Shown one piece after another: positions 1 through 12,465 of a DNA stretch of 64,000 bases. The position numbers and the translations under genes were made by a program. Numbering within the stretch: position 1 is the first letter of the stretch; each line of letters begins with the position of its first letter. The notes under the pieces are model-generated. The model saw only the letters and a program-made list of their open reading frames with translations, searched no databases and was not told the origin of the DNA. The DNA is from Ophioderma brevispina (Eukaryota > Echinodermata > Ophiuroidea > Amphilepidida > Ophiodermatidae), in assembly GCA_023653785.1 (NCBI GenBank), contig JAMKCH010084943.1, forward strand, positions 48,722 through 112,721, given 5' to 3'.

Positions 1-197
1 TTACACGGTGAAGAGTTTTTCTGAAATTTGGATTCTTTTGGATCGGTGGGGCTCCATTGGACAGGGTGGTGGTTCTTGATTTTGTTGCCTTATGTGAACA
101 GTGTTTTTTTTTTTTTTATTGTGTTTTTTTTTTTCTGAGATGAGATCCTGGACTTAGTCATATTCATTCCCCAAACTTTTTCTTTCCTTTATTCCAG

Positions 198-311
198 CTG
201 GACAAGTCGTATGAAACAATAGCCTGCGGCAAGACAGACGATCAGAAATTCATGTCCGAGCAAGCAAGGCGCTTCCTACGAGCTGTGAAACCACGCTCAT
301 TAATCCTCTAA
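198..311 (+). CDS. Terminal coding exon of an unidentified gene (copy 1)
   Basis: A pyrimidine-rich tract ending TTTATTCCAG precedes an open exon of 37 codons and a TAA stop. The peptide starts LDKSYETIACGK and ends FLRAVKPRSLIL. Its composition (charged, no low complexity) and clean acceptor suggest a genuine last exon whose upstream exons lie left of the window. I do not recognise the family. Phase 0 after the AG is assumed because it is the only frame I found open to a stop this close. The repeat-rich DNA downstream would include its 3' UTR; an AATAAA-like signal was not pinned down. Confidence 0.5.
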   Translation: MDKSYETIACGKTDDQKFMSEQARRFLRAVKPRSLIL

Positions 312-756
312 AAAAGATCATGGTTGTTGTGAAACAAATTTTCTTTCTTTTGTAATTATTTTAGTGTGACCTCTATGCCATTGCTTGCATTCTGATTTCC
401 TTTCTTGTATTTTTGGAAAGTAGCAAATTTTAAGTGAAATTTACAAATATTTTGATTAGAAATGGCAAAAATAATTTGCACATTGTTGCATACTTAAAAT
501 CAGGTATCGTATCAGATTATATATCTGCCACGTTCTCACAAAACCTGGACAAAGTCAGAAAATATTAATTTTGAGTTATGTGCAGATTTGAAATGCTGAC
601 AAAACGAGCTTTAAATAAAATGATGTATCGAATGTAAACATTGCAACTGCCTTTGTCCTTAAAAAATCAATATATTTGGCATCTTTGATGGATAGTATTC
701 ATGGGGAAGTAGAATGCGAGAGCATGTGTGCCCTAATGGATAAAGTACAGGACTTA

Positions 757-1119
757 GGCATAAAAAAATTGTTTGTTTGGTGTAACCTGACCGACCCTAA
801 AAAAAACAACCGACTCAAAAGTTTTTATGCAATTAGCACAAAATAAAAAAAATATTCTGCCGACGGACCCATTATTTTCATCCACAATTAAAAAAAAAAT
901 ATTTTTTTACCAACACAAAGACGAAAAAATAACAAAACAAGACAAAGCAAATACAACAAATAAAATAAAAGATCTTTGCTATGTCATTGAAAAAAGCTTT
1001 AAATAGTAGCATCTTATATTCATTTTAGAGTAAAACATTGAGAAGATGTAAAAAAAAAATCTGACCGACCAACCCTGATATTTTTTCTCCGTTATGCCAA
1101 ACAAACATTTTTTTATGCC
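757..1119 (+). mobile_element. PIF/Harbinger-like MITE, family A (copy 1)
   Basis: A 363 bp element with terminal inverted repeats GGCATAAAAAAATTGTTTG at the left and its complement at the right, flanked by TTA on both sides (754-756 and 1120-1122), matching the 3 bp TWA target duplication of PIF/Harbinger transposons. The interior has GACCGACC motifs near both ends and an AT-rich core; it has no transposase. The same family occurs inverted at 2159-2496 and again at 49,531-49,917. Confidence 0.75.
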
Positions 1120-1622
1120 TTATCCCAAGTAAAGCGTGAGTTCGAGCACCACTGCTTGATCAATGATTGTGTCCCCAGGCAAGATTCTCGATCTCAATTG
1201 CCTCGTCAACCAAAGCGATATCTGGGGAGATATAAGGGGGAATATTACAATACAGGTGCTGATAGGGATCTGTGTGCTCTTAACTGGCTGCCACCTATGT
1301 GAAGCAAAAAATGATTGTGACAATTTCCTGATGGCAGCGTAATAATAATAATAATAGGCAACAGCACTCTGCAGCTGTTTACAGTAAAAGTGCCATAATT
1401 ATTGTTTAAATGTCATATTGCGGTGTTAGAAATCCTGCTCTAGAATCCTATACAAGCCCTTTTGAGCTGATAAGGGCACCCACTGCTCTGATACCTATAT
1501 ACCTAATCATTCTATAATTAAACTCTAATACCTGTCCTAACATTTCAAGCTTATCCTTATATATTTGTATTAATTTCTGCTGCTTTTATAAATTACCAAT
1601 GATTATGCAGTAAATCCTAGCT

Positions 1623-1975
1623 AAAGGTGCAATGAGAGATTTCAAATACAGGTATTCCGTAAAAATGTGAAAAATCTTATTTTGGCACTGGTATAAAGCT
1701 TTATATCAAAAATATCCCCATCAGTAAGGATTAAGCTGAGAACTGTTTCTTTGGTACAAAAATTGTGGAATATCTAATTTCGTATAGGAGCAAATACGAA
1801 ATACAGCCTATGTTTTCTATTGAAATATAAGCAAACACAAATCACCTTTTGTTATCATTTTAAGTTATTTCTGTAACCAAATAAAAGGAAGGGAATGTAT
1901 TAAGCAACTAATCTATATGAAATCACTACATATCACAGAAAATATAGATGACTTGAAATCTCTCGTTGCACCTTT
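1623..1975. mobile_element. MITE family C (copy 1 of unit)
   Basis: About 353 bp bounded by AAAGGTGCAATGAGAGATTT and its near-complement (AAATCTCTCGTTGCACCTTT). The interior includes ATATCCCCATCAGTAAGGAT and TAGGAGCAAATACGAAAT. Three other copies exist at 8255-8607, 26,063-26,432 and 29,741-30,091. No coding capacity. Empty sites for the later copies are visible at about 27,490 and 23,120, showing it moves as a unit. Confidence 0.72.
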
Positions 1976-2158
1976 AACCAGGGGCTGAATCAATCCCTGG
2001 GGCTTTCCCCGGGAGTCCAGATAATATTGTTACTGCTACGGGTAATGTAATGAAATGTAACAAAATCTGTTTTCCGATAAATTGGAAGATTGGCATCTCT
2101 GTAGGCTAAATAAGATTTTCTGGAAGCTGTGTTCTCATTCCTGCTCTTTTTATGCTTG

Positions 2159-2496
2159 GGCATTAAAAAAAATATGTTTGTTTGGCATAACATATCAAGG
2201 TCGGTCGTTCAGATTTTTTTTTTATATCTTCTCAATGTTTTACTCTAAAATTAATACAAGATGCTACTATTTAAAGCTTTTTTCAATGACATAGCAAAGA
2301 TCTTTTTATATTTTATTTTACTTGTTGTAGTTGATTTGTTGTCTTTTTTTTTATGTTTTTTTTTAAATTGTGGATGAAAATAATGGGTTGGTCAGCAGAA
2401 TATTTTTTTTATTTTGTGCTAATTGCATAAAAACCTTTGAGTCGGCAGGTTTTTAGGGTCGGTCGGGTTAAGCCAAACAAACAATTTTTTTATGCC
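2159..2496 (-). mobile_element. Family A MITE, inverted copy (copy 1 of unit)
   Basis: Reverse-complement relative of the 757-1119 element: GGCATTAAAA at the left, TTTTATGCC then TTA at the right, with internal GGTCGGTCG and a shared core (TCTTCTCAATGTTTTACTC, GCTTTTTTCAATGACATAGC). The left flank reads TTG where the other copies have TTA. Lying about 1 kb from a direct relative in opposite orientation, the pair could form a large stem in transcripts across this unit. Confidence 0.7.
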
Positions 2497-4828
2497 TTAG
2501 AGTCACCCACCCCAGGCAAATGGGGGAGTGAATTACAAGAAAAATCAGTGTGGTAAAAAGAAGGAAAAGAGAAAAATATAGATGATCGGAACAAGCAGGA
2601 TTGGCCATGCACCTGGTAAGCCCCTTATCAGCTCAGAACTAGACATTGTCTTGTCTTGATTAGAAATAAAGGAAGTTGTTTTGTAGCAATAGCTTTCGTT
2701 GTTTCCTTATGTCAATCTTATTTCAGTCTTGTTACATTATTGGTTCAATGTATTGTTATGTAATAGTTGCAGTGTAAGCTACTTATCATGAAAATATGAA
2801 CATGTATAGAATGTACAGACAGCACTGTACTGGGTCTAATTGTTAGTATTATCTAAATGTAAACATTTTTGTTAATATTCATTATCACTAGTCTGGCATA
2901 TCTAGTAGCCAGAAATGTAATAAGAAAAACATACTCTTAAAAAAAGTTTTTATGTTAATTTGTATATTGTGTGTGAAGTATATGGATTTATTTTATGGTA
3001 GAGAATTTTAATTTTACCACTGTGTTTAGATATGCAGATGGATTTTTGGTCTGGTTTGAAAGAATGAATGCATGGTAGCTAGAGACAGATTAGTTGAGTT
3101 GAAAATTGTACTCCATTTCCATACCTCCATGCAGTGACGTCGGCGCGAGATTTGATGGTCGCACCAGTAAACTGTGCACAAGAATGACACCTGGATGCTA
3201 GCCTTGTTCAAGACGTTCTTCCAACTTCATTCACTGGTTCACACGTCCGATACAAATAATGTCATAGATCATATTAGGCAGAAATCATGTGAGGAGTGGA
3301 GCATATTCCCCAATCCCTAAAACTAAAGAAAGAGCAATACCATGGCAAAAAATCATTTTATCAAGCACCTAATTCCACCTGGCCTATGTTCCATGCTTGC
3401 AGCCTTCCAATAGCAAGTTCAATAAATTCCACTCAGGCAGAGCTATGATATGAGTTTTATACAGGGAAGATTAAAACCACAGAGCAATTAGAACAAGGCT
3501 GTCGCCCTGAGTAGCATAGCCACTGCACCTGACCACAATAAGTATTTGTGGTTTTATACCCAGACTAGCAGGCTCCTAGATCCAGTGTGCACAACAGAGC
3601 ACCAAGGAGTATACCAATTTATTTTTTTTCATTGAATCTTTCTCTAGACAGGGAAGCCCCTTCAATGTTAAAGCACTGATTTCAAACCTGCAAACACAAA
3701 TGTTCAAAATAATTGAGAATAAATGTCAATTAAAAAAAATGAGCAAGTTTGTCAGTTCTTAGCAGACAGGCTACTTGGACGCATGCATAGCTGCGACAAG
3801 GTTATGACATCACTGCACGGAGATAGAGAAATGGACTATAGAGTTGTGTGATTGTGATTGCCCCTAGATGTGTAAAACCCAAGATTTTCCTAATACTTAA
3901 CAAATGCCAATTGATGGATTTATCAAATGATTTGATATTTTTAAGCTTGTAAAGTTCTATCACTAATGAAATTGTGAATATATGAAAAAGTTTAGATTCA
4001 AAATGTGCTGAATCCATAAGATATCTGATATGTTATTGTACTTTCGACAATTAACTTTTGGTATCTGCTTGTTTTGGACATAAAATATGGCAAATGGAAA
4101 TGTAATTTTTTTATGCTGTAATATTTTGAATGTTACTTTACCATCTTACACTTTCAAAAATTAGTGATTTGCATTTAATAAAAACTAAAATAACAAAAAT
4201 ATATTTGGAAAATGCCCAAAATTATGAAAAACTGACCAAGCAAATCAATTTCTAAAAACTTAATAAAAAATAGTAGTCTAAATGGGGGTTTCTGGAAAAA
4301 AAGTAAATTTATTAGGTGGCAAAAGTGTACCTTATGGATTTCACACATTTTGCAACTAATCTCTTCATTTACAGATAAAGAGATGGCATCAGATTAAATG
4401 TACTTCTTGTTGGCTGGGACAAACATACTTTTGTTATCCAAAATGTTTCAGTTCAATCATAAAGACACAATTCAAAAGAAATGTTCCCAGGATTTTGCTA
4501 CCTGCAATATCACTGATGTATGCAAATAACAGCTATGTGCGTCATCAAACAAGTAATATCCATTACACCTGTTCTGATTATACCTGGTATTTGTGGTCAG
4601 CTATTTTCCAGCAGCCAACAAGATAGACCTTTTCACCCCATACATCTCATGATTGAGATATCGTGTCAAGATGTATGGAGATAAAGGACACACCAAAGAT
4701 GGTTGGCATTTGTGTTACAGCGACTCGCGAAATTAATAATACTCCCAATACTTGACCTAGTTTGATACACCCGATCTATGTTGGCAACATAGATCTATGC
4801 AAAAATAATATAAAACGGTACACAACAT

Positions 4829-4913
4829 CTACTACTAAACCAAAGTTTTAAATCCGGTTTTATCCCCGTCAACAGGGGTGGCCGGATTCACCTCACATTC
4901 GCAGCAACCGCCC
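4829..4913 (-). mobile_element. 5'-truncated LINE 3' end (copy 1 of unit)
   Basis: Reverse complement of the last ~85 bases of the LINE at 46,060-48,465: the end of its coding frame (GCTGCAAATGTGAGGTGA), the CCGG-rich 3' UTR hairpin region and the ACTACT tail. Extreme 5' truncation is typical of target-primed reverse transcription. It abuts the TTA target duplication of the MITE at 4917. Confidence 0.8.
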
Positions 4914-4916
4914 TTA

Positions 4917-5321
4917 GGCCCAAAAAAAAAATTGTTTGATTGTCCTCATCCGACCGACCCTAATTTAGAAATCAGGAAAAAGGTTTTTTTTTCCTTTTAC
5001 TGTGCAAAAGAATACCGACCCTAATTTTTGAAAATTCCAAAAGTTTTTTTTTTTTTTCAATTTTGAACTTTCTGAAATGTAAAAAAAAGATGTTTAAACA
5101 CTTTCTTAGCATGTTAGTTGGGTTTCATAATGTACAAAGATGCATTTTTGAGTAAGAATCAACTTGATTTTTAGTGTTTGATTAACTTATTACTACAAAC
5201 AAACATGTTTCAATACAGTTTGCTATTGACATTAAAAAAAAGAAGAAAAAAAGTTTTTCCGACCGACCGACCCAACTCTAAAAAGTCATCTATGGACAAT
5301 CAAACAATTTTTTTTTTGGCC
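4917..5321. mobile_element. PIF/Harbinger-like MITE, family B (copy 1 of unit)
   Basis: A 405 bp element with inverted termini GGCCCAAAAAAAAAATTG and CAATTTTTTTTTTGGCC, extended by TTGATTGTCC on the inner side, and TTA on each flank (4914-4916; 5322-5324). It shares the internal CCGACCGACCC signature and the GG-C-A-rich-TTGTTTG start with family A but has a different core, so the two look like sibling families mobilised by one transposase type. No ORF of note. Confidence 0.72.
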
Positions 5322-5928
5322 TTACTCCTTCCTTCCATTTCACCCGATTCAATGCATCCTCCATCCTCAACATAAGAAACTTTAAAGGTTCACAAAGTAC
5401 TGTAAAACATTAATTTTGAAAGGTGTCGTGATTTGCAAAACTAAAGTGCTACAAATTGTTCTGTGTGAAGATATTTAGCATAGTGGCTGTGGCAGGTTGT
5501 TATTAATGTAACCTAATACCCTTAATAATAGGAGCAATATAAATTGGGTACCTATGTTGAGTTCAGGTTATTAAGGGGACTCATAGGTAAAGCCAAGTTC
5601 TGTGCATGTGGATAGGAACAGTTTTAGTGCAGTGGTGGATCAGGTTGATTCTTGATTATGCTTATGTATTGAAATAAGGGCCTTGCATATGGTACAAATA
5701 TGGAGGACAAGTCTAATCGCTGCCATTATTGTTTTTTTTGGGGGGGAGCAACTGTACGATGAATCATTACAGGAGGCCCCGTTTTAAGATTTTATCATCA
5801 TCCGTATGCTATGCACACTCGCCACTTTTGGCAGTTTTCACGCAGAGAAAATAATTTAATATTATAAAGACTCTGAGAAACTGGCAAGCAGCGAATTAAA
5901 TAATGACACAAAATACACTCTCTAACCT

Positions 5929-6113
5929 CAGGGTTCTCAATTATATTAGCTGAAAGGGCAGAGAATGCCAAGCATATTTGATAGCTCCCTACTTGAGAGC
6001 CAAATACACCTAAATTTCTTATGTTTCCCTTTATATTTTGGAGCAAGTTGAGGGCCAAAAATCAATGGTTGGCAGACTGGGTTTGGCCCACGGCTGCCTA
6101 TTGAGAACCTCTG
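5929..6113. mobile_element. hAT-like 185 bp nonautonomous element
   Basis: Termini CAGGGTTCTCAAT and (complement of right end) CAGAGGTTCTCAAT resemble the CAG-GGTTCTCAA ends of hAT transposons. The inner part (GAGGGCCAAAAATCA, GGTTTGGCCCACGGC) matches the element at 27,948-28,135. The flanking octamers TCTAACCT and CATTAACT are similar but not the same, so the target duplication is degraded or mis-set. It lies in the 0.9 kb present only in copy 1 of the tandem unit. Confidence 0.6.
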
Positions 6114-6135
6114 CATTAACTGGTGACTCTCGCTG

Positions 6136-6216
6136 TCTAGACGTGAGAAATAAATATAGGGACTGCGTTGTTACGTTGACAGTCCCTGTGGTCAAGTAGT
6201 ATTTCTCACGCCTAGA
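6136..6216. repeat. Short foldback
   Basis: The arms TCTAGACGTGAGAAATA and TATTTCTCACGCCTAGA, with inner TAGGGACTG/CAGTCCCT, form a near-complete hairpin of about 80 bases. Probably a MITE remnant; no target duplication was defined. Confidence 0.55.
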
Positions 6217-6832
6217 GACCATTTTTTTGTCTTTATAATATTCTCGGGTTGTATCAAGTTCTAATGTCGTGTGCACAGATTGAGTTTCACTTTGTCAAAG
6301 GTTCTGCTAGAATCAAGCATATAGCGGGAGCAGGCATACAGGAATTCAACAAAATCTGCATGGCAACAAAGGGCTTGATTCGATGCGCACTGCATGCATA
6401 GTGTCATACTATGTGCAGTGAACTTAAAGAAGCAATTGGCGCAGTTTATCTATTCAGGGATTCCCTGGGCTTCCCCTTTGTTTTTACCGCGATGTGACAT
6501 CAGTCTGCTCCCGACCTTAGGCCTACACCTTCTAAGAAAACATTTGTATACATTAAAAACAATGGAAAATTTGGACAACAGTGGCCCAAAGAGCAGGGGA
6601 TCCGGAAGGTGACTGCCTGACTTGACAAGGGCACCTTTACACGGTGAAGAGTTTTTCTGAAATTTGGATTCTTTTGGATCGGTGGGGCTCCATTGGACAG
6701 GGTGGTGGTTCTTGATTTTGTTGCCTTATGTGAACAGTGTTTTTTTTTTTTTATTGTGTTTTTTTTTTTCTGAGATGAGATCCTGGACTTAGTCATATTC
6801 ATTCCCCAAACTTTTTCTTTCCTTTATTCCAG

Positions 6833-6946
6833 CTGGACAAGTCGTATGAAACAATAGCCTGCGGCAAGACAGACGATCAGAAATTCATGTCCGAGCAAGC
6901 AAGGCGCTTCCTACGAGCTGTGAAACCACGCTCATTAATCCTCTAA
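6833..6946 (+). CDS. Terminal coding exon of the unidentified gene (copy 2)
   Basis: Same 37-codon exon as at 198-311, with the same acceptor and TAA stop, inside the second tandem copy. If the duplication is real, the gene has two alternative last exons 6.6 kb apart encoding the same peptide; if it is an assembly error, only one exists. Nothing between the copies looks like a promoter or a first exon, so copy 2 is not a complete second gene. Confidence 0.45.
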   Translation: MDKSYETIACGKTDDQKFMSEQARRFLRAVKPRSLIL

Positions 6947-7391
6947 AAAAGATCATGGTTGTTGTGAAACAAATTTTCTTTCTTTTGTAATTATTTTAGT
7001 GTGACCTCTATGCCATTGCTTGCATTCTGATTTCCTTTCTTGTATTTTTGGAAAGTAGCAAATTTTAAGTGAAATTTACAAATATTTTGATTAGAAATGG
7101 CAAAAATAATTTGCACATTGTTGCATACTTAAAATCAGGTATCGTATCAGATTATATATCTGCCACGTTCTCACAAAACCTGGACAAAGTCAGAAAATAT
7201 TAATTTTGAGTTATGTGCAGATTTGAAATGCTGACAAAACGAGCTTTAAATAAAATGATGTATCGAATGTAAACATTGCAACTGCCTTTGTCCTTAAAAA
7301 ATCAATATATTTGGCATCTTTGATGGATAGTATTCATGGGGAAGTAGAATGCGAGAGCATGTGTGCCCTAATGGATAAAGTACAGGACTTA

Positions 7392-7751
7392 GGCATAAAA
7401 AAATTGTTTGTTTGGTGTAACCTGACCGACCCTAAAAAAAACAACCGACTCAAAAGTTTTTATGCAATTAGCACAAAATAAAAAAAATATTCTGCCGACG
7501 GACCCATTATTTCATCCACAATTAAAAAAAATATTTTTTTACCAACACAAAGACGAAAAAATAACAAAACAAGACAAAGCAAATACAACAAATAAAATAA
7601 AAGATCTTTGCTATGTCATTGAAAAAAGCTTTAAATAGTAGCATCTTATATTCATTTTAGAGTAAAACATTGAGAAGATGTAAAAAAAAAATCTGACCGA
7701 CCAACCCTGATATTTTTTCTCCGTTATGCCAAACAAACATTTTTTTATGCC
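7392..7751 (+). mobile_element. Family A MITE (copy 2 of unit)
   Basis: Counterpart of the 757-1119 element in the second tandem copy. It is 3 bases shorter because of homopolymer differences (fewer A after ACAATT, one T fewer in ATTATTTTCATCC). Confidence 0.72.
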
Positions 7752-8254
7752 TTATCCCAAGTAAAGCGTGAGTTCGAGCACCACTGCTTGATCAATGATT
7801 GTGTCCCCAGGCAAGATTCTCGATCTCAATTGCCTCGTCAACCAAAGCGATATCTGGGGAGATATAAGGGGGAATATTACAATACAGGTGCTGATAGGGA
7901 TCTGTGTGCTCTTAACTGGCTGCCACCTATGTGAAGCAAAAAATGATTGTGACAATTTCCTGATGGCAGCGTAATAATAATAATAATAGGCAACAGCACT
8001 CTGCAGCTGTTTACAGTAAAAGTGCCATAATTATTGTTTAAATGTCATATTGCGGTGTTAGAAATCCTGCTCTAGAATCCTATACAAGCCCTTTTGAGCT
8101 GATAAGGGCACCCACTGCTCTGATACCTATATACCTAATCATTCTATAATTAAACTCTAATACCTGTCCTAACATTTCAAGCTTATCCTTATATATTTGT
8201 ATTAATTTCTGCTGCTTTTATAAATTACCAATGATTATGCAGTAAATCCTAGCT

Positions 8255-8607
8255 AAAGGTGCAATGAGAGATTTCAAATACAGGTATTCCGTAAAAATGT
8301 GAAAAATCTTATTTTGGCACTGGTATAAAGCTTTATATCAAAAATATCCCCATCAGTAAGGATTAAGCTGAGAACTGTTTCTTTGGTACAAAAATTGTGG
8401 AATATCTAATTTCGTATAGGAGCAAATACGAAATACAGCCTATGTTTTCTATTGAAATATAAGCAAACACAAATCACCTTTTGTTATCATTTTAAGTTAT
8501 TTCTGTAACCAAATAAAAGGAAGGGAATGTATTAAGCAACTAATCTATATGAAATCACTACATATCACAGAAAATATAGATGACTTGAAATCTCTCGTTG
8601 CACCTTT
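8255..8607. mobile_element. MITE family C (copy 2 of unit)
   Basis: Counterpart of 1623-1975 in the second tandem copy, without visible differences. Confidence 0.7.
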
Positions 8608-8790
8608 AACCAGGGGCTGAATCAATCCCTGGGGCTTTCCCCGGGAGTCCAGATAATATTGTTACTGCTACGGGTAATGTAATGAAATGTAACAAAATCT
8701 GTTTTCCGATAAATTGGAAGATTGGCATCTCTGTAGGCTAAATAAGATTTTCTGGAAGCTGTGTTCTCATTCCTGCTCTTTTTATGCTTG

Positions 8791-9128
8791 GGCATTAAAA
8801 AAAATATGTTTGTTTGGCATAACATATCAAGGTCGGTCGTTCAGATTTTTTTTTTATATCTTCTCAATGTTTTACTCTAAAATTAATACAAGATGCTACT
8901 ATTTAAAGCTTTTTTCAATGACATAGCAAAGATCTTTTTATATTTTATTTTACTTGTTGTAGTTGATTTGTTGTCTTTTTTTTTATGTTTTTTTTTAAAT
9001 TGTGGATGAAAATAATGGGTTGGTCAGCAGAATATTTTTTTTATTTTGTGCTAATTGCATAAAAACCTTTGAGTCGGCAGGTTTTTAGGGTCGGTCGGGT
9101 TAAGCCAAACAAACAATTTTTTTATGCC
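8791..9128 (-). mobile_element. Family A MITE, inverted (copy 2 of unit)
   Basis: Counterpart of the 2159-2496 element; no difference from copy 1 was seen. Confidence 0.7.
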
Positions 9129-11460
9129 TTAGAGTCACCCACCCCAGGCAAATGGGGGAGTGAATTACAAGAAAAATCAGTGTGGTAAAAAGAAGGAAAA
9201 GAGAAAAATATAGATGATCGGAACAAGCAGGATTGGCCATGCACCTGGTAAGCCCCTTATCAGCTCAGAACTAGACATTGTCTTGTCTTGATTAGAAATA
9301 AAGGAAGTTGTTTTGTAGCAATAGCTTTCGTTGTTTCCTTATGTCAATCTTATTTCAGTCTTGTTACATTATTGGTTCAATGTATTGTTATGTAATAGTT
9401 GCAGTGTAAGCTACTTATCATGAAAATATGAACATGTATAGAATGTACAGACAGCACTGTACTGGGTCTAATTGTTAGTATTATCTAAATGTAAACATTT
9501 TTGTTAATATTCATTATCACTAGTCTGGCATATCTAGTAGCCAGAAATGTAATAAGAAAAACATACTCTTAAAAAAAGTTTTTATGTTAATTTGTATATT
9601 GTGTGTGAAGTATATGGATTTATTTTATGGTAGAGAATTTTAATTTTACCACTGTGTTTAGATATGCAGATGGATTTTTGGTCTGGTTTGAAAGAATGAA
9701 TGCATGGTAGCTAGAGACAGATTAGTTGAGTTGAAAATTGTACTCCATTTCCATACCTCCATGCAGTGACGTCGGCGCGAGATTTGATGGTCGCACCAGT
9801 AAACTGTGCACAAGAATGACACCTGGATGCTAGCCTTGTTCAAGACGTTCTTCCAACTTCATTCACTGGTTCACACGTCCGATACAAATAATGTCATAGA
9901 TCATATTAGGCAGAAATCATGTGAGGAGTGGAGCATATTCCCCAATCCCTAAAACTAAAGAAAGAGCAATACCATGGCAAAAAATCATTTTATCAAGCAC
10001 CTAATTCCACCTGGCCTATGTTCCATGCTTGCAGCCTTCCAATAGCAAGTTCAATAAATTCCACTCAGGCAGAGCTATGATATGAGTTTTATACAGGGAA
10101 GATTAAAACCACAGAGCAATTAGAACAAGGCTGTCGCCCTGAGTAGCATAGCCACTGCACCTGACCACAATAAGTATTTGTGGTTTTATACCCAGACTAG
10201 CAGGCTCCTAGATCCAGTGTGCACAACAGAGCACCAAGGAGTATACCAATTTATTTTTTTTCATTGAATCTTTCTCTAGACAGGGAAGCCCCTTCAATGT
10301 TAAAGCACTGATTTCAAACCTGCAAACACAAATGTTCAAAATAATTGAGAATAAATGTCAATTAAAAAAAATGAGCAAGTTTGTCAGTTCTTAGCAGACA
10401 GGCTACTTGGACGCATGCATAGCTGCGACAAGGTTATGACATCACTGCACGGAGATAGAGAAATGGACTATAGAGTTGTGTGATTGTGATTGCCCCTAGA
10501 TGTGTAAAACCCAAGATTTTCCTAATACTTAACAAATGCCAATTGATGGATTTATCAAATGATTTGATATTTTTAAGCTTGTAAAGTTCTATCACTAATG
10601 AAATTGTGAATATATGAAAAAGTTTAGATTCAAAATGTGCTGAATCCATAAGATATCTGATATGTTATTGTACTTTCGACAATTAACTTTTGGTATCTGC
10701 TTGTTTTGGACATAAAATATGGCAAATGGAAATGTAATTTTTTTATGCTGTAATATTTTGAATGTTACTTTACCATCTTACACTTTCAAAAATTAGTGAT
10801 TTGCATTTAATAAAAACTAAAATAACAAAAATATATTTGGAAAATGCCCAAAATTATGAAAAACTGACCAAGCAAATCAATTTCTAAAAACTTAATAAAA
10901 AATAGTAGTCTAAATGGGGGTTTCTGGAAAAAAAGTAAATTTATTAGGTGGCAAAAGTGTACCTTATGGATTTCACACATTTTGCAACTAATCTCTTCAT
11001 TTACAGATAAAGAGATGGCATCAGATTAAATGTACTTCTTGTTGGCTGGGACAAACATACTTTTGTTATCCAAAATGTTTCAGTTCAATCATAAAGACAC
11101 AATTCAAAAGAAATGTTCCCAGGATTTTGCTACCTGCAATATCACTGATGTATGCAAATAACAGCTATGTGCGTCATCAAACAAGTAATATCCATTACAC
11201 CTGTTCTGATTATACCTGGTATTTGTGGTCAGCTATTTTCCAGCAGCCAACAAGATAGACCTTTTCACCCCATACATCTCATGATTGAGATATCGTGTCA
11301 AGATGTATGGAGATAAAGGACACACCAAAGATGGTTGGCATTTGTGTTACAGCGACTCGCGAAATTAATAATACTCCCAATACTTGACCTAGTTTGATAC
11401 ACCCGATCTATGTTGGCAACATAGATCTATGCAAAAATAATATAAAACGGTACACAACAT

Positions 11461-11545
11461 CTACTACTAAACCAAAGTTTTAAATCCGGTTTTATCCCCG
11501 TCAACAGGGGTGGCCGGATTCACCTCACATTCGCAGCAACCGCCC
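11461..11545 (-). mobile_element. 5'-truncated LINE 3' end (copy 2 of unit)
   Basis: Duplicate of 4829-4913 in the second tandem unit. Confidence 0.78.
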
Positions 11546-11548
11546 TTA

Positions 11549-11953
11549 GGCCCAAAAAAAAAATTGTTTGATTGTCCTCATCCGACCGACCCTAATTTAG
11601 AAATCAGGAAAAAGGTTTTTTTTTCCTTTTACTGTGCAAAAGAATACCGACCCTAATTTTTGAAAATTCCAAAAGTTTTTTTTTTTTTTCAATTTTGAAC
11701 TTTCTGAAATGTAAAAAAAAGATGTTTAAACACTTTCTTAGCATGTTAGTTGGGTTTCATAATGTACAAAGATGCATTTTTGAGTAAGAATCAACTTGAT
11801 TTTTAGTGTTTGATTAACTTATTACTACAAACAAACATGTTTCAATACAGTTTGCTATTGACATTAAAAAAAAGAAGAAAAAAAGTTTTTCCGACCGACC
11901 GACCCAACTCTAAAAAGTCATCTATGGACAATCAAACAATTTTTTTTTTGGCC
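11549..11953. mobile_element. Family B MITE (copy 2 of unit)
   Basis: Duplicate of the 4917-5321 element. Confidence 0.7.
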
Positions 11954-12465
11954 TTACTCCTTCCTTCCATTTCACCCGATTCAATGCATCCTCCATCCTC
12001 AACATAAGAAACTTTAAAGGTTCACAAAGTACTGTAAAACATTAATTTTGAAAGGTGTCGTGATTTGCAAAACTAAAGTGCTACAAATTGTTCTGTGTGA
12101 AGATATTTAGCATAGTGGCTGTGGCAGGTTGTTATTAATGTAACCTAATACCCTTAATAATAGGAGCAATATAAATTGGGTACCTATGTTGAGTTCAGGT
12201 TATTAAGGGGACTCATAGGTAAAGCCAAGTTCTGTGCATGTGGATAGGAACAGTTTTAGTGCAGTGGTGGATCAGGTTGATTCTTGATTATGCTTATGTA
12301 TTGAAATAAGGGCCTTGCATATGGTACAAATATGGAGGACAAGTCTAATCGCTGCCATTATTGTTTTTTTTGGGGGGGAGCAAAATGTTGCATTTGAAAT
12401 GATACACATAGTAAACAAGTAATTACTGTGCCTGCAGAAAAATATGGTATCTGTTGCTGGTTCAA

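Larger units (their letters stand above)
1..5750. repeat. Tandem duplication unit, copy 1 (shared part)
   Basis: This stretch is repeated head-to-tail starting near 6637. The spacing is 6636 bases at the left end and settles to 6632 after about position 900. All differences I found are length changes in T or A runs (near 104-117, 885 and 890-900); the remaining ~4.8 kb appears collinear and the same. The unit of copy 1 continues through 5751-6636 before copy 2 begins, and that 0.9 kb is absent after copy 2. A very recent tandem duplication or an assembly false duplication both fit. Confidence 0.93.
6637..12382. repeat. Tandem duplication unit, copy 2
   Basis: Second copy of the 5.75 kb shared segment. 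Identity to copy 1 ends abruptly just after a T8-G7 run (copy 1 reads on as ACTGTACG near 5751, copy 2 as AAATGTTG near 12383). Exon, element and spurious-ORF content is duplicated one-for-one at +6632. Ending at a homopolymer and differing only in homopolymer lengths is typical of long-read haplotype over-assembly, though real unequal crossing-over cannot be excluded. Confidence 0.93.
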
